Shown here in pieces: positions 33,895 to 41,879 of a DNA stretch of 64,000 nucleotides. A program made the position numbers and the translations under genes. The notes beneath the pieces were generated by a model, which worked only from the letters and a program-made list of their open reading frames with translations, was not told the origin of the DNA and ran no database searches. This DNA comes from Hymenobacter busanensis (lineage in GTDB: Bacteria > Bacteroidota > Bacteroidia > Cytophagales > Hymenobacteraceae), in assembly GCF_008727865.1 (NCBI RefSeq), contig NZ_VTWU01000001.1, positions 744,001 through 808,000 on the forward strand. Reading direction: 5' to 3'. Every line of letters starts with the position of its first letter. The first letter of the stretch is position 1.

Positions 33895-34649
33895 CCCGTG
33901 CCGCAGGCCTGGGGCTGCTGCTGCTCTTTCTGCTGCCTGGCGCGGCCTCGGCCCAAAAAGGCAGCCAAACCAAAGCCAACCGCGGCAAAGGCGGGCGGGT
34001 GAAGTCGGTGACGGTAAACAACCTGCCGGGCTACGACGACCGGTGGTTTCACCCGGGTATCTACATCTCGTTCTACGGGTCGCGCTACCGCCTCGAACAC
34101 TCGCAAACCTACGTGAGCCGGCTCAACAGCGGCGCGCCGATTACGGCCAACGCGGTGGTTTCGCCGGGTTTCGGGGTGGGCTTCATCGGCGACGTGCGGT
34201 TGACGGATTACCTGAACCTGCGCTTCGCGCCGGGCGTGAACCCGCTCTATGAAAACAAGGTAGAGTTTAAAGGAAACAGCACTACTACCGACCCGATTGT
34301 GGATCAGGAAGTGAGTACCACGCAGGTGGTATTTCCGCTGCTGCTCAAGTACAAATCGGAACGGCGGCGCAACACGCGGATGTACATGATTGGGGGTGTA
34401 AAGCCCAGCATCAACATCGGCCAGCGCAAGCGCGACCCGGCCCGCAGCCTGCTGGAATTGGGTAGTTCGGATATGGCCATCGAATATGGGGTGGGGCTGG
34501 ATTTGTTTTATCCGTTCTTCAAGTTCGCGCCCGAGCTGCGGTTTTCGCACGGCCTGACCAACCTCATTCAGCCCGGTACCGACCAATACACGCGCAGTTT
34601 TCAGCGCGTGCGCAGCAACTCGGTTACGCTGTATCTGAACATCGAATAA
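33843..34649 (+). CDS. porT: PorT-like outer-membrane beta-barrel protein (type IX secretion)
   Basis: 268 residues from the ATG at 33843, inside the end of ubiE; no later ATG precedes the signal peptide core (GLGLLLLFLLPGAASA, cut at A37-Q38). The mature protein starts with a basic segment and then amphipathic strands typical of PorT: WFHPGIYISFYGSRYRLEHS, SPGFGVGFIGDVRLTDYLNL, FPLLLKYKSERR, MYMIGGVKPSINIG and FAPELRFSHGLTNL, ending in NSVTLYLNIE. PorT is needed for type IX secretion in Porphyromonas and for gliding in Flavobacterium (SprT). Expression is probably coupled to ubiE. Confidence 0.85.
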   Translation: MATAHVRHQLHLHRHQIARAAGLGLLLLFLLPGAASAQKGSQTKANRGKGGRVKSVTVNNLPGYDDRWFHPGIYISFYGSRYRLEHSQTYVSRLNSGAPITANAVVSPGFGVGFIGDVRLTDYLNLRFAPGVNPLYENKVEFKGNSTTTDPIVDQEVSTTQVVFPLLLKYKSERRRNTRMYMIGGVKPSINIGQRKRDPARSLLELGSSDMAIEYGVGLDLFYPFFKFAPELRFSHGLTNLIQPGTDQYTRSFQRVRSNSVTLYLNIE

Positions 34650-34741
34650 GGAGGCAGTTGGCTGGACAAGTAAATGGCTGCTAGTTTCAACGAAAAAACG
34701 AATGGTCGTTTACCCATCCAGCCATTTTACCATTCATTACC
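34650..34741. repeat. Intergenic inverted-repeat element (GGCTGGA/ATGG type)
   Basis: The whole gap between porT and the SDR gene is an imperfect inverted repeat: TGGCTGGACAAGTAAA (34659-34674) pairs with TTTACCCATCCAGCCA (34709-34724), 13 of 16 bases matching. The right arm goes on as short ATGG/CCAT repeats up to the next ATG. Confidence 0.5.
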
Positions 34742-35497
34742 ATGCGCATTGCATTCATCACCGGCGCTTCGTCGGGTATTGGCCGCGCCACGGCCGTGGC
34801 GCTGGCCCAGGCGGGGTTTAAGCTGGTAATCACCGGGCGCCGGCGCGAACGGCTCGAAGAGTTGGCCCGGCAGTTGGCAGGTACGCCGGCGCACATCCTC
34901 ACCTTCGATGTGCGCGACCGGGCCGCCGTAGATGCCGCAGTAGCCAGCTTGCCCGAGGAATTTCGGGCCGTTAACGTGCTGGTGAACAACGCCGGCAACG
35001 CCCACGGCTTGGCGCCCATTCAGAGCGGCGACCCAGTGGACTGGGATGCCATGCTCGACAGCAACGTGCGCGGGTTACTGAACGTGACCCACGCGGTGCT
35101 GCCCGCCATGCAGGCCAAGCGCAACGGTTTCATCGTCAACATCGGCTCCATTGCCGGACACGAAGCCTACGCCAATGGCAACGTGTACTGCGCCTCTAAA
35201 GCCGCCGTGGCGTCGCTCAGCAAAGGCATGCGGCTGGATTTGATTTCTCTCGGCATTCGGGTGGCGGAGGTGAACCCCGGAGCGGTACAAACCGAGTTTT
35301 CGGAGGTGCGCTTCAAAGGCGACACCGCCCGCGCCGAGAGCGTGTACCAGGGGTTCGAGCCGCTAAAGCCCGAGGATGTGGCCGAGGTCATTCAGTTCAT
35401 CGTGACGCGCCCGCCGCACGTAACCATTTCCGAAGTCACGATTCTGGCCGGGGCACAGGCCGCAGCTACCACCATCATCAAACAGCCCGCTTCGTAA
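34742..35497 (+). CDS. Short-chain dehydrogenase/reductase (YdfG-like)
   Basis: 251 residues. The cofactor motif TGASSGIG is at 7-14, NNAG at about 82-85, and the catalytic set is Ser136, Tyr149 and Lys153 (YCASK). An arginine-rich TGRRRER after the second strand favours NADPH. The order EVNPGAVQTEFSEVRF and the length fit the YdfG group, which acts on 3-hydroxy acids and serine, but SDR substrates cannot be set from sequence. Its last codons and stop lie in the terminator hairpin. Confidence 0.88.
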   Translation: MRIAFITGASSGIGRATAVALAQAGFKLVITGRRRERLEELARQLAGTPAHILTFDVRDRAAVDAAVASLPEEFRAVNVLVNNAGNAHGLAPIQSGDPVDWDAMLDSNVRGLLNVTHAVLPAMQAKRNGFIVNIGSIAGHEAYANGNVYCASKAAVASLSKGMRLDLISLGIRVAEVNPGAVQTEFSEVRFKGDTARAESVYQGFEPLKPEDVAEVIQFIVTRPPHVTISEVTILAGAQAAATTIIKQPAS

Positions 35498-35508
35498 GCG
35501 GGCTGTTT
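35481..35508 (+). terminator. Terminator overlapping the SDR stop codon
   Basis: AACAGCCCGCTT pairs with AAGCGGGCTGTT with TCGTAA-type loop bases; the loop and 3' strand include the stop codon of the SDR gene. Confidence 0.8.
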
Positions 35509-35512
35509 GCCT

Positions 35513-36181
35513 TTACACGGGGGCGTTTTGGGCACTCAACTGGCGAAGCACAGAGGCGTTTAACTCGTGCCCGCCCGCGAAACCAATGACCTGCGGGTGT
35601 GCTCCGTGCTGGCGTAGCAGTTGCACTTGTTCTGCCACGCGCGAAGCCGATACGTACGCGTCGGTGTCGCCGCAGACATAGGTGATTTTGGGCAGGGTTG
35701 TCAGCAAGTTCTGGACGGCGGCTGGGTCGACGTCTTCGGGAAACGAACTGGCCCACAGCACGAGGTGAGCTGGTCGAAATGCGCTTCGTAGCAGCCAACG
35801 GCTGAGGGTGGAAGCGCCCTGCGAGAAGCCCAGCAGGGTGACGGGAACCCCAGGCGGGCAGCAGGCCTGCAGCTGGCCCAGCAGCTGATCAAGGTAGCGG
35901 GCGTAGTCCTCAATTTCCGTGAGGCGGTCTTCGCGGGTCATCCAAGTCGCGCCCACGCGGCCGCTGGTGCCTTGCAGGTAAAACTTGGAGAGGCCCTCAG
36001 GGGCCACCACCACGGTGCCGGGTGCGTGCTCGACTACCGTGCGGAAATGCCGAATGAAATACGCGGCCAGCTGCCCGTAGCCGTGGCACACCACCCACAG
36101 CCGTTGGGCCGTGGCCAGGTCGCCAAGCTGATAATAGCGGGCCGTGCGGGGCACCACCAAGCGGTGTTCGTGCGCGTCCAT
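35513..36181 (-). CDS. Alpha/beta hydrolase (phospholipase/carboxylesterase type)
   Basis: 222 residues. The nucleophile elbow is GFSQG (Ser120), the acid is in YVCGDTDAYV (172-174) and the base is His205 in AGGHELN. HGYGQLAAYF is the oxyanion loop. It is a small soluble esterase of the Ypfh/carboxylesterase class; there is no signal peptide. It follows cdd by 18 bases on the same strand and is probably cotranscribed with it. Substrate unknown. Confidence 0.85.
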   Translation of the reverse strand: MDAHEHRLVVPRTARYYQLGDLATAQRLWVVCHGYGQLAAYFIRHFRTVVEHAPGTVVVAPEGLSKFYLQGTSGRVGATWMTREDRLTEIEDYARYLDQLLGQLQACCPPGVPVTLLGFSQGASTLSRWLLRSAFRPAHLVLWASSFPEDVDPAAVQNLLTTLPKITYVCGDTDAYVSASRVAEQVQLLRQHGAHPQVIGFAGGHELNASVLRQLSAQNAPV

Positions 36182-36199
36182 CGGGCAGCGGCGGCTAAA

Positions 36200-36688
36200 C
36201 TAGCTGCGGGCCGGCAGCACGTCGGCCATGAACTGGAAGGGCAGCAAGTCGGTGAGGCGACGGAAGCGCCAGATAGTACCGTCGGGGCCCGGCAGCAGCA
36301 GCGGAATGGGGTCGGCCTGGCGCTGCTCGAACTCGGCCATTACCTGCCGGCACGCGCCGCACGACGTAACGGCTACAAACTCGCCGCCCTGGGGCCGGGC
36401 GGCCACGGCCATGCACCGGATGGTGCGGCCGGGTTGGCTGGCCATGCCGAAGAGCACGGTGCGCTCGGCGCAAAGGCCCGAGGGGTACGCGGCGTTTTCC
36501 TGGTTGGCGTTGGAGGCGATGCTGTCGTCGTCGAGCAGCAGCGCGGCACCCACCTGAAAGTGGGAGTAGGGCGAGTACGACAGCGCGGTAGCGGCTTGGG
36601 CGGCCTGCCAGCAGCGGGCTTCGGCAGGGGATAGTTCCGCCTCGGTCAGCACGTCGGCAGTGATGGTCAGGTTCAGGGTTTGGGCCAT
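36200..36688 (-). CDS. cdd: Cytidine deaminase
   Basis: 162 residues, homotetrameric class. The zinc site is complete: Cys73 and the proton-shuttle Glu75 in GLCAERTVLF, then Cys110 and Cys113 in TSCGACRQVMAEF; the substrate-binding NQENAAYPSG precedes them. It converts cytidine and deoxycytidine to uridine and deoxyuridine in pyrimidine salvage. The usual Pro before the CGACRQ motif is a Ser here, a small change. A nucleoside phosphorylase acting in the same pathway lies far off at 56696. Confidence 0.95.
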   Translation of the reverse strand: MAQTLNLTITADVLTEAELSPAEARCWQAAQAATALSYSPYSHFQVGAALLLDDDSIASNANQENAAYPSGLCAERTVLFGMASQPGRTIRCMAVAARPQGGEFVAVTSCGACRQVMAEFEQRQADPIPLLLPGPDGTIWRFRRLTDLLPFQFMADVLPARS

Positions 36689-36868
36689 CGAGGGCGCAAA
36701 TTCAGCGGGGAAAGAAGAACATAAGCCGCCGCAAAGGCAGCCCCCGTTGGGCTACGGGGGACGAAAATAGTACATTTCGGGCGCAATTACACTGCCTGCC
36801 CTAGGTTGGTAGCATTGGCCTGACGTTCCAACTTCCAGCCCTGGGCTCTTCGCCCCGACCTTTTCCCC

Positions 36869-38218
36869 ATGACCCGAATTCTGTTGCTCGGTGCCGGCCG
36901 CTCCGCTTCTTCCCTGATTCAGTACCTGCTGGGCTACGCCGCCGCCGAAGACTGGAACCTGACCATTGCCGATGTAAACCCCGCGCCGCTGACGGTGCTG
37001 CTGGCTCCACACGCTGAACGCGCCCAGGCCGTAGCTTTCGAAATCAGCCAACAGGAGCGCCTGAGTGAGCTGGTAGCGGCTCACGACATTGTTATTTCGA
37101 TGCTGCCAGCCCTGTTTCACCCGGTGGTAGCCAAAGCCTGTCTGGCGCATGGCAAGCACTTAGCCACTGCCTCCTATGCCACCGACGAAATCCGCGCCTT
37201 CGACGCCGCGGCCCGCGCCGCCGGCCTCACCATCCTGATGGAATGTGGCCTCGACCCTGGCCTCGACCACATGTCGGCGCTGCCGGTGATTGAAGAAGTC
37301 CGGGCCGCGGGCGGGCAGCTCACGGCGTTCAAATCGTACTGCGGCGGGCTGATGGCGCCCGATTCGGAAGGCGACAACCCGTGGCGGTACAAGTTCACCT
37401 GGAACCCGCGCAACGTGGTGCTGGCGGGACAGGGCACGGCCAAGTACATCGAGCACGGCCACCCGCGCTTTATTCCCTACCAGCACCTGTTTCGCCGCGT
37501 CGACACGCTGACGGTGCCGGGCTACGGCGCGTTTGAAGGCTATGCCAACCGCGACTCGCTGAGCTACCGCCCGCTTTACGGCCTCGAAACCATTCCCACG
37601 ATGCTGCGCGGCACCCTGCGGCGGCCCGGCTACTGCGGCGCCTGGGCCGCACTGGTTGGCCTGGGCCTCACCGACGACAGCTACCACCTCGGCAACGCAG
37701 CCGAGCAGCCCTGGACCGACGTGCTGGAATCGTTCCTGCCGCCCGCCGCGGCCAACCAAAGCATGCCGGAACGCACGGCCGCGCATCTGGGCCTGGCACC
37801 GGACAGCTCCGAAATGCAGCGGCTGGCGTGGCTGGGCTTGTTTGGTCTCGAGCCGGTAGGCCTGCCCGATGCCACGCCGGCGCAACTGCTGGAAAAGCTG
37901 CTGACCACCAAATGGCAGCTGCAACCCCACGACCACGACATGATTGTAATGCAGCATCTGTTCGACTATGAGCTGGCCGGCGTGCGGCACCGGCGCACGT
38001 CGTCGTTGGTCGTCATCGGCGACGATGCGGTGCACACGGCCATGGCCAAAACCGTGGGCCTGCCACTGGGCATGGCCGTGCGGCGATTGGCGCGCGGGCA
38101 GGTGGCGCACCGCGGCGTGGTCATTCCCACGCACGCCGATTTGTACGAGCCCATTCTGGCAGAGCTGGCCGCCGACTACGGCATCAGCTTCGTGGAAAGC
38201 GAGGAAACGCTCGGCTAG
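36869..38218 (+). CDS. Saccharopine dehydrogenase family protein
   Basis: 449 residues. The N-terminal Rossmann fold starts ILLLGAGRSASSLIQYLL; the domain typical of saccharopine dehydrogenase (LYS9-type) follows, with LMECGLDPGLDHMSALPVI, TAFKSYCGGLMAPDSEGDNP and WRYKFTWNPRNVVLAGQG, then the C-terminal helices. In lysine metabolism the enzyme splits or forms saccharopine; the block composition here fits the glutamate-forming branch, but Bacteroidota mostly make lysine by another route, so a lysine-degrading role is likelier. Downstream genes encode an ABC exporter. Confidence 0.85.
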   Translation: MTRILLLGAGRSASSLIQYLLGYAAAEDWNLTIADVNPAPLTVLLAPHAERAQAVAFEISQQERLSELVAAHDIVISMLPALFHPVVAKACLAHGKHLATASYATDEIRAFDAAARAAGLTILMECGLDPGLDHMSALPVIEEVRAAGGQLTAFKSYCGGLMAPDSEGDNPWRYKFTWNPRNVVLAGQGTAKYIEHGHPRFIPYQHLFRRVDTLTVPGYGAFEGYANRDSLSYRPLYGLETIPTMLRGTLRRPGYCGAWAALVGLGLTDDSYHLGNAAEQPWTDVLESFLPPAAANQSMPERTAAHLGLAPDSSEMQRLAWLGLFGLEPVGLPDATPAQLLEKLLTTKWQLQPHDHDMIVMQHLFDYELAGVRHRRTSSLVVIGDDAVHTAMAKTVGLPLGMAVRRLARGQVAHRGVVIPTHADLYEPILAELAADYGISFVESEETLG

Positions 38219-38244
38219 TTTGCCGCCAGCTGCCCCGAGGTCCT

Positions 38245-39189
38245 ATGAAAGCCTACTTGCGAATGCGCGCCACGGTGCTGGGGCGGCAGTTGGCCGAGCT
38301 GGGCTGGCTGCGCCTCGCCTTGCTGGTGCCCATGCTGCTGGCTGCGGTAGGCAATGTGCTGGTGCGGCTAGCAAACCAGCCCGACGCGCATTGGGCCTTG
38401 CCGCTGCTGGTATTCGGCCTGGTATGGTCGGCGCACCGCCGGCGGGCCGACCTGGCTTTTCTGCCGGTGGCCGCGCCGCATTTCCGGCGGTGGCTGATGG
38501 GCGAATACGCGCTGCTGTCTTTGCCGGCAGCCGCGGTGCTACTGGCCTTTGGGCATTGGGACTCAGCAATGCTGGCGGTGGTACTTGCGCCCCTGGCAGC
38601 CTTGGCGAATGCCGCAACCAGCCGCGCCGCGCGGCAGCGAGGGCGCAGCGTGTTCCGAAGCGAGGCATTTGAATGGGTATGCGGCTTTCGGCAGACGGCG
38701 GGCTGGGGCGTGTGGGCAGGGCTGCTGGGCGTTTCGACCTGGCAACACCAGCAGCGCATGGTGCCCGCGCTGGCGGTGCTGGTCTGGACGCTGCTGATGG
38801 GGATGCTCTACGCCACGCCCGAGCCGGCCCACATGCTGTTGCTGGGCGGGCGTAGCGCCGCGCAGGTGTTGCGGCGCCGGCTGCTGCTGGCCCACGGCTA
38901 CTACCTGCTGACGGTAGCGCCGCTGCTGGGGCTGATGGCCGGCGGGCAGGCGGGTTGGGCGGGGGCGCTGCTGTTTCTGGCTTGGGGCCTCGTGGTACTC
39001 ACGATGCTGGTGCTGGCCAAATACGCGTTCTACCCGCAGGCTACGTTCAGCCGCCTTACCCAGGGCGGCGTGGTAGCCTTGGCACTGCTCACCGGTACCC
39101 AATCGGTGTACGGGGCACTGCTGCTGGCTTGCTTCGTCGGCTTGGTCTGGAAAAGCCGGCAGCAGCTTGCCACCTTCCGTTTCGACTAG
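38245..39189 (+). CDS. ABC-type membrane subunit (hypothetical)
   Basis: 314 residues with seven or eight membrane helices and no soluble domain. It starts 26 bases after the upstream stop and ends 4 bases before an ABC ATPase gene, so the two should form one transporter of the ABC-2 type. I recognise no family motif beyond the helix pattern and the short charged loops. It probably exports a lipid or small hydrophobic molecule; the substrate is unknown. Confidence 0.6.
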   Translation: MKAYLRMRATVLGRQLAELGWLRLALLVPMLLAAVGNVLVRLANQPDAHWALPLLVFGLVWSAHRRRADLAFLPVAAPHFRRWLMGEYALLSLPAAAVLLAFGHWDSAMLAVVLAPLAALANAATSRAARQRGRSVFRSEAFEWVCGFRQTAGWGVWAGLLGVSTWQHQQRMVPALAVLVWTLLMGMLYATPEPAHMLLLGGRSAAQVLRRRLLLAHGYYLLTVAPLLGLMAGGQAGWAGALLFLAWGLVVLTMLVLAKYAFYPQATFSRLTQGGVVALALLTGTQSVYGALLLACFVGLVWKSRQQLATFRFD

Positions 39190-39193
39190 CTGC

Positions 39194-39889
39194 ATGATTC
39201 AAATCAACCATTTGCGCAAAGGATTCGGCACCCACGAAGTGCTGCGCGACGTGAGCCTGGTGCTGCGGCCCGGTAGCATCCACGGGCTGGTGGGCGCCAA
39301 CGGCGCCGGCAAAACCACGCTCATCAACTGCCTCTACGGCCTGACCACCGACTACCGCGGCGAGGTACACGAAACCTCGGGCCTGCCCGTGCGTCCCAAT
39401 ACCGGTCTTTTGCCCTACGAGCCGTGGTTTTACCCCAAGCTCACCGGCCGCGAGTACGTGGAGTTCTGCCTGCAGGTCCGCCGCCAGCCACCTGCCAACC
39501 TCGACGCCTGGAACCAGCTGCTGGAACTGCCGCTCGATCAGTATGCCGAGGAGTACTCGGCCGGCATGAAGAAAAAGCTGGCCCTGCTGGCGTTGCTGGT
39601 GCAGAACTTCCGCTACCTCATCCTCGACGAACCGTTCAACGGCCTCGACCTGAGTGCCAATCTGTTGCTCAAGGAAATTCTACTGCGGCTGCGGGTGCAG
39701 GGCACCGGTATTCTGCTCACGTCGCACCTGCTGAGCGCCCTCACCGAAATAGCCGACGAGATAACCGTGCTCAGCGGCGGCACGGTGCAGCGCCATTACC
39801 AAGCCACCGAATTCGGCTCCCTCGCCGACGATTTGCTCGATACCCTGCACCAGCAAAAACTGATGCAACTGCGGGCGTTGCTGCCCTAG
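39194..39889 (+). CDS. ABC transporter ATP-binding protein
   Basis: 231 residues from MIQINHLRKGFG. Walker A is GANGAGKTT (34-42), the signature is degenerate (YSAGMKKKLALLALL, with YSAGM in place of LSGGQ), Walker B is YLILDEPFNGLD and the switch histidine is in LLTSHLLSAL. It lacks a C-terminal domain, and energises the membrane protein encoded just upstream. The degenerate signature is common in ABC-2 exporters. Confidence 0.93.
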   Translation: MIQINHLRKGFGTHEVLRDVSLVLRPGSIHGLVGANGAGKTTLINCLYGLTTDYRGEVHETSGLPVRPNTGLLPYEPWFYPKLTGREYVEFCLQVRRQPPANLDAWNQLLELPLDQYAEEYSAGMKKKLALLALLVQNFRYLILDEPFNGLDLSANLLLKEILLRLRVQGTGILLTSHLLSALTEIADEITVLSGGTVQRHYQATEFGSLADDLLDTLHQQKLMQLRALLP

Positions 39890-39910
39890 CGGCACCACCA
39901 ACGGCATTTG

Positions 39911-40666
39911 CTACAGGGCCAGGTAAAATGCGCTCATCAGCTGCTGGAAATCAGCCGAATAGGCATCGGAAGCGGCTGCGTGCAATGCCAGCTCCGTTTC
40001 GAGAACCGGCTGTGGCTGCCGGCTAAAAGTGGTGATGTGGCGCAACGCCTTGCTACCGGGCCGGTGGCGCACCACGCGCCGAACGGTAGGGTAGAGGCCG
40101 GCCCGACTGGCGTCGCGTTCGAAATGCTGCATTTCGGGCGGAGGCAGCAGCACGGTTAACTGGCCGTTGGCATCCAGAAAGTCGGCGGCGAAACGAGCCA
40201 GTTCTGCAAACGTCAGCGTGTCGGTGGCGGTGTGGCGGGCGGTGGTGCGCTGGGCGTCGGGAGAGCGGAGCGACTGGCGGAAAAAGGGCGGGTTGCAGAG
40301 GATGTGGTCGAAGGGTGCGGGCTGGGTGGCCGCAAAGCCGGCTAGGCTTTGGGCGTGCACATGCACCCGCGCGGCCCAGGGGCTGGCCGCGGCGTTGCGG
40401 GCGGCCTGCGCGGCGGCGGCCGGGGCTAGCTCCACGGCGTCGATGCGGGCCGTGGTATTGCGCTGAGCGGCCATGAGGGCCAGCAAGCCGGTGCCGGTGC
40501 CCACGTCGAGGATGCGTGTGGCACGGCCTACCTCGGCCACGGCGCCCAGCACGCAGGCGTCGGTGCACACCTTCATGGCGCACTGGTCCTGCTCGATGCG
40601 GAAGTGCTTGAACTGGAAGTAGGAGTTGGCCACGGCGTAAGGGCGCGTTGCACGCGCCCGGTACAT
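39911..40666 (-). CDS. trmN6: tRNA1(Val) (adenine(37)-N6)-methyltransferase
   Basis: 251 residues. It has the N-terminal FQFKHFRIEQDQCAMKVCTD typical of TrmN6/YfiC, motif I ILDVGTGTGLLALM and the catalytic NPPF in HILCNPPFFRQS. It methylates N6 of A37 in tRNA1(Val). A GTG at 40633 (VANSYFQF) is a possible later start and matches homologues better. It lies 33 bases downstream of rnhA. Confidence 0.9.
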   Translation of the reverse strand: MYRARATRPYAVANSYFQFKHFRIEQDQCAMKVCTDACVLGAVAEVGRATRILDVGTGTGLLALMAAQRNTTARIDAVELAPAAAAQAARNAAASPWAARVHVHAQSLAGFAATQPAPFDHILCNPPFFRQSLRSPDAQRTTARHTATDTLTFAELARFAADFLDANGQLTVLLPPPEMQHFERDASRAGLYPTVRRVVRHRPGSKALRHITTFSRQPQPVLETELALHAAASDAYSADFQQLMSAFYLAL

Positions 40667-40699
40667 TGAACGAGGTTGTATGAGGTGCTGAATTCGGCG

Positions 40700-41173
40700 C
40701 TACAGTAACGCCCGCTGCGCCTCAATCCGCTCGTACCCTTCGTCGATGAGCAAGGGGCCGCGCAGGGCGCTGCGCACGGCCAGCTGGTCGCACCGCTCGT
40801 TTTCGGCGTGGCCCGCGTGGCCTTTGATCCACTTAAACTGCACAATGCGCTGCCGGTACACTTTCAGGAAGCGGCGCCACAAATCTTCGTTGGCTTTCTT
40901 GCCGAAGTCGGCCTTTTTTTCCCAGCCAAACACCCACTTTTTGTCCACCGATTCCACTACGTACTTCGAGTCGGAGACGACCGTGATGGGAATATCGGGC
41001 CGTGTGACGGCCTCCAGGCCCACGATGACGGCCAGCAGCTCCATGCGGTTGTTGGTGGTCAGCCGGAAGCCCTGGGTGAGTTCTTTCTCGTGGGGGCCGT
41101 AGCGCAAAATGGTGCCGTAGCCGCCCGGCCCGGGGTTGCCGCGCGAAGAGCCGTCGGTGAAGAGGTAAATCAA
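40700..41173 (-). CDS. rnhA: Ribonuclease HI
   Basis: About 157 residues. The acidic active site is visible: Asp in YLFTDGSSRGNPGPGG, Glu in NNRMELLAVI, Asp in VVSDSKYVVE and the late Asp in ENERCDQLA; WIKGHAGHAENERCD holds the loop histidines. It cuts RNA in RNA-DNA hybrids. There is no ATG near the domain; TTG at 41173 (leading to LIYLFTDGSS) is the likely start. Upstream frames cross the inverted-repeat element. Confidence 0.9.
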   Translation of the reverse strand: MIYLFTDGSSRGNPGPGGYGTILRYGPHEKELTQGFRLTTNNRMELLAVIVGLEAVTRPDIPITVVSDSKYVVESVDKKWVFGWEKKADFGKKANEDLWRRFLKVYRQRIVQFKWIKGHAGHAENERCDQLAVRSALRGPLLIDEGYERIEAQRALL

Positions 41174-41176
41174 AAT

Positions 41177-41272
41177 GAATGTGACGAATGTGAAAATGTG
41201 CGTGAAGTGAAAATACACGGATGGAGAAAGGCATTTCTCACACCCAGCCACATTTTCACATTCCGCACATTC
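41177..41272. repeat. Intergenic inverted-repeat element with GAATGTG repeats
   Basis: Left arm 41177-41200 and right arm 41249-41272 are 24-base inverted repeats with 22 matches; each holds two or three copies of GAATGTG. The 48-base middle has an inner hairpin (GAGAAAGGCATTTCTC). It ends two bases from the marC stop and four bases from the rnhA start. Confidence 0.75.
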
Positions 41273-41274
41273 AA

Positions 41275-41856
41275 TTAAAAGTTCTGCTTGAAGAGCTTGA
41301 TGGCAATGGCGAGCAGAATCACGCCGAACACACGGCGCAGGATGTCTTCGCCGGCTTTGCCGAGTTTGCGCTCAATCCAGGCGCTGCTTTTCAGCACCAG
41401 GTACACGAACACGAGGTTGACCACGATGCCCACCAGCACGTTGGGTAGCGAAAACACCGCCCTGAGCGAAATCAGCGTCGTCATGGTGCCCGCGCCGACG
41501 ATGAGCGGAAAAGCCAGCGGCACGACGGCGCCGGAGCCCGAAGCCAGCGGGTTGTGGCGGAAAATCTCCACGCCCAGCACCATTTCCAGCGCAATGAAGA
41601 AAATGATGAGCGAGCCGGCCAGGGCAAACGAGGCTAGGTCGACTCCAAACAAGGCCAGAATGCTCTGCCCCAGAAACAGGAAGGCCACCATCAGCACGCC
41701 CGCTACCACCGTGGCCACTTCGGCGTTGATGGTACCCTCGCGCTGCCGAATCTGAATGATGATGGGGATGGACCCCAGGATGTCGATGATGGCAAACAGC
41801 GTGAGCGTCACCGACGAAATTTGCTTCAGCGAAAACGTGGCTGCGAGGTCGGGCAT
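41275..41856 (-). CDS. MarC-family membrane protein
   Basis: 193 residues from MPDLAATFSLKQISS with six helices. The MarC signature is visible in ALFGVDLASFALAGSLIIFF and LASGSGAVVPLAFPLIVGAG, ending VFGVILLAIAIKLF. MarC proteins (YhgN/MarC) were once linked to multiple antibiotic resistance but their transport role is unsettled. It starts 24 bases from the stop of an aminotransferase gene, so they are probably cotranscribed. A longer open frame running upstream crosses that gene and is not real. Confidence 0.9.
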   Translation of the reverse strand: MPDLAATFSLKQISSVTLTLFAIIDILGSIPIIIQIRQREGTINAEVATVVAGVLMVAFLFLGQSILALFGVDLASFALAGSLIIFFIALEMVLGVEIFRHNPLASGSGAVVPLAFPLIVGAGTMTTLISLRAVFSLPNVLVGIVVNLVFVYLVLKSSAWIERKLGKAGEDILRRVFGVILLAIAIKLFKQNF

Positions 41857-41879
41857 AGGGCAGAGGCGGGGACGGGGCG

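Noticed and set aside
36741-36760. CCCCCGT/ACGGGGG hairpin between cdd and the saccharopine dehydrogenase-like gene
   Set aside because: Between divergent genes, so not a terminator, and no regulator or repeat family fits.
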